DNA from: Pachypanchax playfairii
Taxonomy: Eukaryota; Chordata; Actinopteri; Cyprinodontiformes; Aplocheilidae
Direction: 5' to 3'
DNA length: 64,000 nt
NCBI GenBank assembly: GCA_006937955.1
Contig: SSNP01000007.1
Coordinates: 3,638,551-3,702,550 of the forward strand
Of the stretch, positions 36,001 to 48,000 are shown piece by piece. The position numbers were made by a program, and so were the translations under genes. Under the pieces are notes generated by a model. It was not told where the DNA came from, searched no databases, and was given only the letters and a program-made list of their open reading frames with translations. The stretch's first letter is position 1. The number at the start of each line of letters is the position of its first letter.

Positions 36001-37438
36001 GATTTCTTTGGCAGTGAGATCGTGACTCTCCACGGTGTCGCTCCAACACTGGCTGTTGCGCCTACGTGGAAATGACGAGGCCTTGGCGCGGGAGCGCAGA
36101 GGAGCTGGGGGCAAAGGTCGAGCATCTGTGCGAAAGCTAATAGACCGCTGTGAAAAGAAAAAGAGTGGCTGTCAGCAGTCACCTGTAGGCAGAAGGTGAA
36201 AAGCTTCTGTAAAATGAACACGTTGAAGAATCTTTACCGAAATAGACTGGCTAATGCGCTTCAGGGCAGGGGTCTTCATAGGAGTTAGAACACCTGTTAG
36301 GCTGTTGGACTTGGCCACAGGTTTGACTCTTTTATTACTGGGTTCCTATAACAGAGATCAACACTGAAACGTCTGGTTCTGGAAGAAACAATCATCTGAC
36401 AAGCTCAAACCCCCAACAAACTAGGACACTACACCTCTGAGTCCTTTGTGTGGTCAGGCGTCATTTCCCCCTCCTCCTCATCCTCCTCCTCTTCGTTCTG
36501 ATGGTCAGAAAAAAATATGACAGTTGAACGTGACATGACAGAGTTCAGGAGAATGCAGAGAGAGAAGTGGAGAAGGGGCTGAGAGAGGTTGCATGGTGCA
36601 GATCTCTCATTTCCTGAGCAAGTCTTTCAAAGAGGAAGAAGGTTGAAAATGTGCCTCAGTAGCTAAATACAAGATGTCTGCCTCTCTTTTTTACCTCCAC
36701 TATCCACATCTGTTACATGTTTTGTGTGGCAATTTATAAAAATATGCTTAAGTGCCACTTGTTTAAAAAAAAAGCATCATTCATGAAGGAATCCAACAAA
36801 GTGTTAAAATCAGAGTGAAAGCTGAACACAGTGTTCACATCTGTTTGTTCTGAGCTCAGCATTGTGGTCACAAAGGTAAGGCTGACTAACTTCCGCTAGT
36901 TACTGAGAAAAGCAGAGAGACTGAAGCACAAGGCAGGTTATTACTCACCTCTGCGATTCGGGGTTCAGGGATTGGATCTTGTTTTCTTTTCTTCTAAAAA
37001 GTAGAAATTATTGTGAAAACCAGTTTTCTAGAGATCTGATTCTTTTAAAGCTGAATAATCAGAGAAGGCTTACCGCAGCATGGTCAGAGGGGATGGAGAA
37101 TGTTTCCCCTGGTACAGCTGACCTGAAATGATTTGAAAAATTCTAACTCGGTCACAAGTTGAAATTTTATTTATAATATGCATAATGGGAGAAATTAAAC
37201 TACCCCATTTGTTGCATTGCAAGAAACTTGTTCTGTGTCAGGTTGTACAAACAGAACAAGGAAATTCAAAACTGATAGGAAGTCCTTTAAAAGCCAGACT
37301 TTAAACTGGGCCTGATAAACTTTTATTTGTCCCAATCAGAAGGATAATGCAGTATGTCGAATCGTCATAGATGCACAATAAATGCAGAAGCTGTTATTAC
37401 CAGGAATTCCTTGTTTCACCAGCCTCCTCCACTTCCAT
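33029..37438 (-). CDS. arhgef3: ARHGEF3-like (XPLN) Rho guanine nucleotide exchange factor
   Basis: Dbl-family exchange factor; ARHGEF3 activates RhoA and RhoB. Thirteen coding exons: 37401-37438, 37074-37122, 36949-36993, 36435-36497, 36238-36345, 35989-36147, 35579-35641, 35381-35477, 34886-34962, 34518-34775, 33868-34038, 33552-33744 and 33029-33276. They sum to 1569 nt (522 aa; human ARHGEF3 is 526). The N-terminus has a basic KKRK cluster, an acidic EEEEDEEEGE run and the family motif EPSNKRVKP, possible nuclear signals. The DH domain spans about residues 150-335 (MTESELGKIFGTLDSLIPLH, SFSRKLDLWNFLDLPRSRLV); the PH domain about 360-485 (CHGELKNNKG, LQANDSFSKQQW). NTKTGEAEC and FGTLDSLIPLHE favour ARHGEF3 over its paralogue NET1. 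The start has the leader minus-strand sequence agagacgATGG and a two-codon upstream ORF (ATGCTTTGA) about 20 nt before it. Confidence 0.9.
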
Positions 37439-38419
37439 CGTCTCTTCTCTTCAAAGCATCTTCACACACACAAATCAAGACACACGCTTTAAATGAGAAA
37501 AATAGTCCAAATTCAAGCTGATTTTCTCTGTCGGAACCAACGCGGAGCTCTTTGCATTGAGCTTATTTAAAGTTCTGTGCACTCTCTTCCTCCTCTCGCA
37601 GCAGACCACATCCTTTACGGTTGCACATAATCACGTATCCGCTCTTCTCAGGGAGGAGCACCCAAAACTTGACGCGAAGCTTCACATGAAAACGTATAAT
37701 TTGGATCTGTTTTACAAAACTGTGCTGGAAATGAAAATAACTCACTACAAACTTATCAGACACACACACACACACACACACACAGGAGGAAGTGAGATTG
37801 TGACACTAGAGTCTGTTAAACATCTGTTTGCTTTCATTTTGCAAAGGAAGTCGATCATTTTTATTGATAAATTCTTTTTGTAATATAAAAGTAAATTCAA
37901 TGAGGGATTTTCCACAGTGAAGCCAGATAAAGGCTGGGCTTCCCGGATATGTTTTGTAATGAGAACTTCATCAGCTCGAAGCAGGTCAGACAGGAAAAAC
38001 ACATGAACGTGTTGCATCATCAACCGTTTCCACGTTCAAACAGTTTCACAAGAACACTGTAAAAAAAATTCATGAAATAAAATCACCACTCGCACATCTG
38101 TAACTTTAACATGTTTATTCACTATCACACTAAGTGCTCCCATTTCAAGATACATGTCATTGGCTTGCTCTTACACTGTTATGTCATTTGAAGTAGAAAG
38201 ACGATTTATGATCTAGCAGGTGTGTCAAAAACTCCCCCGCCCCCCCCCCAGAAATAAAATAGAATATAACAAAATCATAAAATAATAAGAGTAAATGAAA
38301 ACTGATGTCATGTGCAAGAATTCCCTCAAAACGCCACAGAACACTGTGATGAGGGTGTAAGGGGGTGGGTGGGTGGGGGTTGTTCTGCCAGTGTCATACA
38401 TGTAGATTTCAAGTCAGGA
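37439..38419. other. arhgef3 upstream / uba1 downstream intergenic region
   Basis: About 1 kb separates the arhgef3 start from the inferred uba1 polyadenylation site. It contains a (CA)n run, a C-rich run and a G-quadruplex motif. The arhgef3 promoter should be here; no TATA box or CpG-rich block stands out. Confidence 0.5.
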
Positions 38420-39004
38420 CAAGATGATGACATGGGTTTTATTGGAGTCTTTTGGGCAACAGTTTAATTCAGGAGATGCATCTTTGAAAAAGCAAAAAAC
38501 TGAAATAATAAAAGTTCAACAGTCATGTGGAACCAGACCAATGAGACGAGGGTTGGAAGAGGGAAGAGAGCAGGTAGAGTGGAGGGGCCGGTTCAGGCGG
38601 GATTATTTTAACCCGTCGTTTAATGCTGAAAACATGTTTAACTGTGAGGATGTTCTACGCAGGGACTTGAGTCGGGTTTGGAATACTGACAGACCTCTGA
38701 GGTTAGATTAAGTGTAAAGGTTCTACTATTGAGAAGCATCAACATGTCCAGTATACCTGCTCTTCCCCTCTGACGATACCCATGTTCCTTTAATCAAGAA
38801 CCAAGAGGATCCCTAACACACATACAGGTATCCTTTACTCAGCTCACTGGGACTATGTACAGTCAGGCACAGGTTTACACAAACCACAGGCCTAAAAATG
38901 AAACTGATTAATCCAGTAAAGCCCAACTACACACTTAAAACACCCCCCTCTCTTGCCTCCCCCCTGCAACTCCCACCCGGCTGTGGGCGGGCTCAGTGTG
39001 TGGC
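38420..39004 (-). terminator. uba1: uba1 3' UTR and polyadenylation signal
   Basis: The first clear minus-strand AATAAA after the uba1 stop (39005-39007) is at 38438-38443, giving a 3' UTR of about 580 nt. The 3' flank beyond it holds a G-quadruplex motif on the plus strand (38361-38379) and a C-rich run on the plus strand (38234-38250). Confidence 0.5.
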
Positions 39005-42000
39005 TCAGCGGATGGTGTATCTGACATAGGGCACTTCCACATCTTCATCTGACAAGTCGTTACAGCACAGCTCAAACACCAGGGCTTTCACATGTTTGCC
39101 CAGCTTCTTTTTGGACACTTTAGTCACAATCTCGGTCATCCTGCAGAATATTAAACAAAAACAACTTAGACGAGGATTTCGGGGGAAAAGGAAACCAGAG
39201 AATGCATCTCAAGCAGGAGATGTAAGAACATGAAGCTGAGACGTGTACTCACGGTAGGTCCAGTCTCTCTTTCAGTTTGGTAGCAGGCATGAAAAACGAG
39301 TAGAGCATGGACACTCCCTGAGAAAGCATGGTGATCTCCAACTTATGCTCATTCTTAAAAACACAAGAACAAGATGATCAACTGAATGCAGGGAAACACA
39401 GTAGCAATAACATGAACAGCTTAGTAGAACATACTTTGAAGTAGTCAAGGAACTGTCGGAGTGTCATTTCTTCCCCAGTGGGCTGCAAACCTGTGACCTC
39501 AAAGCGATCCCAAAGGGTCCAATCGATTTCATAGTACTGAAAATAAATAACCACAAGCAAGAATGATGTCAGCTGAAGGATTCATCAGCTGTGAGAACAT
39601 CAAACACCTGGTTAAAGCCATGTTCTACACACAGATCAGGCTCATCTGGTTACATTTCTCCTCAGCACACACTGATCTCATCAGTGTGAGAAGGTGAGTT
39701 GAACTCACTTGCATCCAGGTGGACTGAGTGGGTCTACCTGATGCATCAGTATTAGCATGGCTGAATCATCACTGGAGCTTGACTTTATATTTGTAAAGTT
39801 ATAAGACATTTTAAATGACTTGCATATAGAAACCCCTCGAAATGAGGAACAATGCTGTTACCTTGTGTTTTGGAGCAGCAATGGGCTCAGAGAAGGCAAA
39901 GAAAGGAAGAGCCAAGTTCATGAAGCCATTCTTGAACGACTCCAGCTTCTTGTGTCCTTGAACGATCTTGATGAGCTCCAAACACACCAGGCCAACCACT
40001 GCAGCGGTAGTGGTGGCAATAGCAGGAATGATCTTGCCAGCAATCAATTTGCTCTGGATCAAAAGAAAAAAAATTTAAAAACATCCCATAATGTAAAATG
40101 GCTTTATATACCTGAACTTTCAACAGGCTGGAGAGAATCAGCATTGTTTTGATAATTACTCTGGAGCTTATAATATTTTTTTCTTTTACACTAACAGATG
40201 CATTCAGACAAACTTTCTTAAACAAATCAAAAAGATATGAAATCTGCAGATGTGGAAGCAGATGTTACAAACCTTGTGTCTGTCTGCAGGTGGAATGTCG
40301 TAGTTCTCTGCTCTCAGATTGGACGCTGCCACAATGAAGTCCATGTGGAAGTTTGTGTCATCGTCCTGTTAAAGAACAATCATTGTTATGTTAACTGAAG
40401 TTAAATAAGGGATGATAAAATCGTTGGTTTGGTACGAGACTTCTGCCTTGTGTAAGATCAGGGTGTGGGTTTGAAACCCACATCTTCCAGCTGAAAGACG
40501 ACCACCAGAGCTGCAGCTATCACATTTTAGTAATCAGATATTCTTATTGATCAGATACGTGTGCTGTGCTAGTTATTCTCAAACCTTTGTCACGACGACC
40601 CAGACTTGCATCATTAGTAAGAGCTGCACCCTCTCTGTGCACGTGCAGAGCAGCACAGGCTGTTACAGGCTACTGATGGAGTGATTGTTACAGGTAATAA
40701 AGACTGACAGGTGTGCAGAGCTGAAGGAGAGAATTACCAGCAGCCTGGCCTGGTTCAAAATAAGCGTCAGATTGTATTATCTACCAGGAAGATTTTTTTA
40801 AATCAGGTGATTTGAGTGACTCCATCAATCCTCACCAAAACTTTAACACCAACTCCCACACAAAGATTAGTTACCTTTTCAAAATCAATGGCATTGAGTT
40901 TGAACTGGAAAGATTCTGGTGAAGGTAACTGTGACTTCAATTCTTCCAGTTTGGAGTCATCTGTGGATAAAAAGACCCAGAATTATACCAAATCAATTAT
41001 AAAAAAAAAAAAAATCTCAACAACCCTCATTCTGTCAGAGACAGAATAACTTTGTTTATTCATATGTATATTAGTACATCTTACCAACAGAGGAATTACT
41101 ATTTTGTAGCTCCTGATCAGAGACATGGATTTTTACCCCTGAGCGAGGGGCAAAAGGCGGCACCTTGACCTCCTGCAAGATCTTGACCACACCAGCACGG
41201 TCAGTGCTGCCCGGCAGGCCATACGTCTGGGCAAACAGGTTGGCGGCTGCCATCACATAATCCATGTGAAGTTCCTACAAACAAAAACCATCAACAGTAA
41301 TGAGCAGATATTTCTCACATACAGGAACTGAAGAATATAAGAAACATACTTACGTTGCTAGTGCTGAAATCTAGAGCATGAGGACATCTCTTTGGGCCAG
41401 ACCAGAAGGGGGCGCCAGAGCTAGTGAGCTAAAAGACAATATCACTTTCATAAACAACAAATTCTAAAAATTTGTACTAAGAATTGAATGTATGTATACG
41501 ATGAATCCGCCATCTATACCTTTAATGGATTTACATGAAAAATAGAAGTCATTAGTGACAACACGAATAAAACACTCATGGTAAATCTCAGCAATTGAAA
41601 ACCAGACAGTCCAGTGCTATGGCATTATGGGATTATAAAACATTTTTACTTCCAAGGGCAGAACAAATTGCTTTAGAATATCTAGCTCAAGTTAAAAAAA
41701 AAAAACCTAATCCAGTTGGATGATTGTAGACATGGCTCAGCAGAAGTATTTGATTCAGCTGTAGGGAAACGATCGTTCTTCAAACAGCTGCAGTCAGACT
41801 TTCAACCTGCTGCTGACTGGACAATGTTATGGAAGGCAGGTTTTTTTTTTATGCTGAGATTAATTACATGTACATTTTATCTAATAGACGTGCAGTTCCT
41901 GTGGTTGCAAGATGTCTGTTTTATATAATTCTGTTATTAAGCTTCCACTCTAATCCAAAGCAACCTACACAGTACTGTATTAAACTGAAGCAATGTGCAG

Positions 42001-45000
42001 GGAAAATACCTGATACCAGCATTAAGAGACTTTTTCAAAACTATTTTTAAATGCACCATAAATGTGAGTTCAGAAGGTATGTATGATGTGCTGGTTGTTT
42101 GGTGCTTCTTTTGTGTCATTTCCAGTTTAAAACCAAGTTCTACAATACAAGAGGAAAATACTGTAGTGACAAACAGAAGGAAATATTCAAGTGGTTAACA
42201 AAAGCAGAATGCTGAACTAAATGCAACTTCATTCTAAAATGACACCAATGTTTTACCTGCTGTGGAGGGAAATTGTGCAATAACTGACGGATGTTGTTGC
42301 TGTATTGGCACTGCCAGTGGTTGCGAGCCCAGGCTACGCAGTCGGCCCAGCTGTGCGGACAGTCTGTGACGAGAGTCTTGTAAACAGCCTCCAGCACCTC
42401 GACAGGCTGCGCGCCTGGAAGCTTCAGAGTGCGCTCCATAAACTTAGGATCTCTGCAAGACCAAGAGTCAAACATCAAGAACTGTTGACGCATGAAAACA
42501 GATGTTGGTTTATATCTGATCATCAGATTCTGATTAACAGCCATTTAAAACAGATTTGTAGTAACAGCTCATCATAGAATGTTATAAAGTAAGCCACGCC
42601 TTTGCACCAACTGTTTTAAAAAAATTCAAACACACTGAATGAGCGAATCCAGGTGATGATGACGTTATTTATTGTGGCTTTATTTGCTAGCCTAGTAAGT
42701 CATGAAAGAGCAGATCACCTGTACAGAGATATATCTCCCACACACAATAAAAGTAACTTACGTGAGGTACTGCATAGCATTTTCTGGGGACTGTTTAAAT
42801 AGTCCCTCAAACTCATCTCTGGCCCACTAAACAGAAAAAGAGACAACATTTGGTCAGTAAAAACCTTCACCCACTGAACAGCAGTTTGATTCTTGACATG
42901 CACTCATTCGGTTTAGATTTTTGTTTGTGCATCTACAGACCTGCAGAGTGTGTTCAATCGCATTTGGGAAGTTCTTCAAAGTACAAATGGGGATAGACTT
43001 CTCTGGTGGGTCTTGGCTGGAGCTGTATGATTCTGTTAGGAAGGGAATCACAACCTGGACGTTTCCTTTGGTGCCCAAAGTACCCGACTCCAGTAAGGGT
43101 TTACGGTAGTATACACACCTCCGATCCATGTACATACCTGGACAAAAAGGATTGTTTTGAATATATCCATGGAAACTATGATTTCTTCATTAGTACATGT
43201 GGTCTTAATTCAAATACTGTCTTACGAGCATCAACATTGTCTAATGCATTGGCGACGCCATCAAGGCCCTCAAAGAAATCGTCATCATAGACCCTCTCTG
43301 TGTCAGGGCCTACTCTGTTCTGGTGACCTGTGATCTTGAAGGAGGGGTTCATCTTCTTCACTGCTGCAGCAGCTGTGTCACTTTTCATTTTCTGTTGCCA
43401 CATAAAAACACAAAGGCTAATTAAAATCATGAATACACTATAAAAACAAGATGCCATCTTTTCTATGCAAATTCTGAACATTTATCAATTATTAAAAATA
43501 CCAATGTTGTTTTTTAGTACATTTATATTCATTATCGATCCAAATATTTAAAGACTAATTAGTCCAGAGTTCCTGCAGCCATTTTTTGGCATGGATAAGT
43601 CTCTTCGCCTTGTTTCCACATCAAGGATTTGTTTTGTCTTTTTCTCGGCTACAGTGTTTCTATGAAGCCACTTCTGGCCATATTCTATGAACAGTAGATA
43701 GATGACCCCAAGGAACTACCTCCCTGCTGGACCCAGTGGTCTACAAGTTTTCCTGACAGACCATTGGGTCCACAATCCTCCAAATTAAGCACCTCTTCCT
43801 GTTTCTTCAGAAGAGCCTGAACAACTCATTTTAAAAACCCCGTCTGCTTTGAAAATGTTAACAAGAGCCAGACCTCAGTGTTAATATAAAACTACCTTTT
43901 GTCTTTTGTCCTGCTTGCTGTTTGACTCTTTTATACAGCTGTCAGTTAATGACTATGTTCACACTAGACATAGAACTATCACGAGCACTGATATAATGAA
44001 TCCAACACTGATAACAACTCTAGAAAATCCTCGACTTCTACAAGTTTACAGCAAAAGGATGTAAATTGGTAAACAATGAATATTTAAACAGCATTTCCCT
44101 GCACATGATTAAAACTTTTACACAGTACTGTTTAAGGCCATTTTTTACTAGTTACTGGATTGACGAGATGAACACAGGTACAATAGGGAGAACGCAGACT
44201 GTTAACCAGAAGATCAAAGCAAAACTGTGAACTTTGTTTGTGAAATGGTGGAAGAATCCATGTTTCATTAGTTGGTTGGCAGCATGATTTAGTTTAACTT
44301 GTATGTCACTACAGAAATTAATTTAAAAATCATAATGTTTTACTGTTCAGCAACTGAAATGACCAAAAATCTATGTAATAAGCCTGCAGCAGCTGTTACC
44401 ACAGACTGTCACTGACCTAGATCACAGAACTACTTTTTCACAGTTGGAGAGAAAAATATTTCAGGAGAACTAATATAAGTAGGGGTGCAACGGTTCATAA
44501 ATGATCCCTGATCCGCACAGATCTCTCCCTACAGTTCAGCACACATGGTCCGCGGATTGGTCAATGAAAACAAAGAGTTGTGTTCACATGGAGGACCAAT
44601 GCGCCACCTGTTCAATCCAAAAGAGAAAAGCATAGCAGTAGCCATGGCTATAGAGCAGGATAGGAGTTCGACAAACCACCTGCATTGTTCAAGTCGTGTG
44701 TATGGGAGCATTTTGGCCTCCCTGTAAAATACAGTGATGACGGAAAAAGGACAGTGAACAAAACAATTACCTACACATTTGAAGCAACATCCTGGCGTCT
44801 TAGTGACAGGATCTGACACAAATGCTACAGCATAACAACCACTAATCATCGCAGCATTTAAACAGCCTTTAGCAGCACAATCCGATCGAGTTAAACCGAT
44901 AACAAATGCTATCAGTATGTTTATAGCTGCAGACATGAGGCCATACTCTGTTTTACAAAACAAGGGACTTAAAAAAAAAAGTTTTTTTATTTTTCTTTTC

Positions 45001-48000
45001 TTTCTGTTGAGCTGAAAAGTGATTTTAGATCTGTTGCACCACTAAATATAAGACGACAAATTTAACCAAAAAACCTAATTCCAAAACAATTTATCTGTTA
45101 AACTGCTGCCAATCAGCTTTAGATGTTTTAAGGTTTAAATAACAAGATTATTGTAAAACGCTGGTTGAAAATATTCTACAACGACTAAATGAACAGTTTA
45201 GTTTTAACATACGGAGTGAAGCTGATGATACTGACCGTTACATCAGAGGGTCTGAAAAGGAACTGTCTGTTGAGATTGGATTTCTCTATGGTGTCCATGT
45301 CGGTCACAATGACCTCGCCATTCCCACTAGCCAGTCCAATCATGGCAAAGTTTTTCAACAGCTCACAACCAATGGCACCAGCTCCCACCTGGAAGGATGT
45401 TAAACCATTCAGTGAGGAACGCTACACGGGTCTAGCCATGCTGTTAAAAATCCCGGTTCTCTCAAACCAGAATGTAGGTCACACAATGTTAGAAATAACC
45501 TCAATAATGTACAAAGCGGGCATTCTGGTTTAACTACAGTCAACACACTGCACATTTCCTCCCACAGGGACTGATTTTATAAACTGATAACAGCTCAACT
45601 AGAGCAAAAGTAAAGCATCTGTGTCAACGGTGTCTGTGAAAGAAACAAAGATTTAACTTTATTTTGAAGCCAACAAAGCTTCATGGTTTTCAGCAGTTAC
45701 TCTTGCGACGCTCATTTGAGATAAGTGAGACCAATTTAAAATTAGAGATATCAAGTTTGGAAAAAAATTAAATGTCCCACTAGGCCACTGCTGCTCATTA
45801 AAAACTGGTGGGGAAGACAGAAATGTACAGAATAATCATCTTTATCTGGTTTGAGTTTCCTCATAAATATATTTCAACAGGAAATACATGAATATTTGTT
45901 ATTTAAGTATGTTATAAATAAGAACTGTACAATATGGCCACATTTCCTAAACATTACTGAGATTAAGTCTCTGGATAACTCACCAGAAAGTAGCGCTGGT
46001 TGGCAAGCATATCCTGCAACTTGGTGCCAAACACTGCGATCTGCCCATCATAGCGACAGTTCCTCTGGAACAAGCACAGAGTGATAAGAAGAAAGTTTAA
46101 CACCAACTATTTTTCACAACATTGTGACTCTCTCTTCAGCCTAATTTTTGGTAGACCTACAGGTGTGCACTCTTCCTCTGTGAGCATGACCTCTTCTCCT
46201 TCAGGCAGGCACTCCAGGGCATCAAAGTACAGCCACTGCATTACAGGCATGAATTTTCCTGTGGAGGCCTAACAAGAACAACAGTATTGCAGCTTATTTT
46301 CACATTTTCCATTTGTCTGGCAGCAAAAATAAAATCAGTAGACATGAGATATTTGTAGATAACCAAATTCAATTTTCAGTTTTCCACTGACCTTCATCAC
46401 TTCTTGTGCAGCCACACCACCAATGAAGGCATTGACAGGAGAAAGATCCCCAATAGCAACATATGACATCTTTTTGATAAGAGCTTCATCCAGCTGCTCT
46501 ACTTTGGCAGATCCTGTCTGAGCAGAATTCACTTCCTTGGCCAAAGTCAATAGCTCATCACCATCAGCCTGGAATATACAAAGCTCAGCATCTGAACAAT
46601 TTCACAAAGTAAAATATTACCTTGTACTGGCTAAGCATTTGTTATGCTTTGCTAGACAATTGTGTGTAATTTTGCAGTGATTTTAGTTCCAGTGATTTTA
46701 ATGGGCACCTCATGAAAAAGTTTGAGAGATGGTGGTTATGTTTAAATATGCTTTTAATAATTATAGGAAGCCCGGAAGTAACAGTAGATATGGTTATGAC
46801 ACACTTGATACACTTGATGTATCAGCGTCGGAATTAAACTGGACTCCAAACAGTCCGCCTCCTTATATTTTTTCCTTCTCTTTGAATTCTTGCTTGTATG
46901 TTCTCTCAATGTAAGTCGCTTTGGATAAAAGCGTCTGCTAAATGACAGTAGTAGTAGTAGTAGTAGTAGTATGACAAATACCTGGTTCCAAGGTGCGGGG
47001 AGGCGGCTGTGTTTCTTCTGAAAGGCGTGGATAGCCTGGAAGCCAATATGTAGCTGTCCTGGACGATCAAACTTTGCGAAATCCGTTAACATGAATTCTG
47101 GCTCAGCCATGGAGGAGCAGATAGATCTCTGTTTGGGGAAGACGTGCACAGTTGTGAAGCTACTGGTGAACAGGGTGGACCCAGAGGTTTTAAGAAATAA
47201 TATAGGTTCATTGTGAAAAAAAGATGCAAAAACTACAGTTAAAAGATGTTTTTTTAATAATCTGAACAAGAAAAAGTTGTCCACTTACAAAACCTATCTT
47301 CTTTGCCACCTTAACTTGAGAGACTATTCCTCCTCTGACATAGTCTGAAAAGCCAGTTGTGTCACAGATGCTGAAGGTGTATGGACCTGAAAAGGAAACC
47401 CGTATTAAGTAACTTGGAAAAGAAAAATAAATAAACCATCGAAAGCCTGATTCATAAAAAAAAACGTATTACCTAGAACTTTAATCTCCACTGGCTGACA
47501 GCTGTTAAGCTCCGTCATCCCCTGAATCTCTGTGAAAGTGACGTGGTCGCCACTCTCAAAGCCATGACGAGCCTCATCAAGGCATGTCACAACACCTGGA
47601 TTGTCCTAAGCAAACAAATCAACATCCTTTTGGTTAAAGTCAATGCTTTTTATTTCAAATTGCTTTTCATAAACATGTTAAATAATTTGCTAACCTTAGT
47701 GATCATGGAAATCATGGCACTCAGTGGCTGCTCTCCATTGGTGTCATATACTACCATTTCTTCTCCAAAGTCACAGAAAAGTTGGCTACAGAAAATGAGG
47801 TGATGCAGTAAAATGTCCGCCAGTTGCAGATAACTGACCCTACATGTAAAGTGAATGCTGAAACAGGAGTTTAAACCTTACCCAAACAGACCACGTGTGT
47901 CTGCAACAATCAGCTTGATTCCTTTGCTGTGGCAAAACTCTCCAAAATGTTTTTGCTCATCTAGAGTTGAGTTAGTCAGTACAACCACCTTAATTTAAGA

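Noticed and set aside
40420..40500. tRNA-like stretch (GGTTTGAAACCCAC resembling a B box)
   Set aside because: No cloverleaf could be drawn with a convincing A box or acceptor stem; at most a decayed SINE head.
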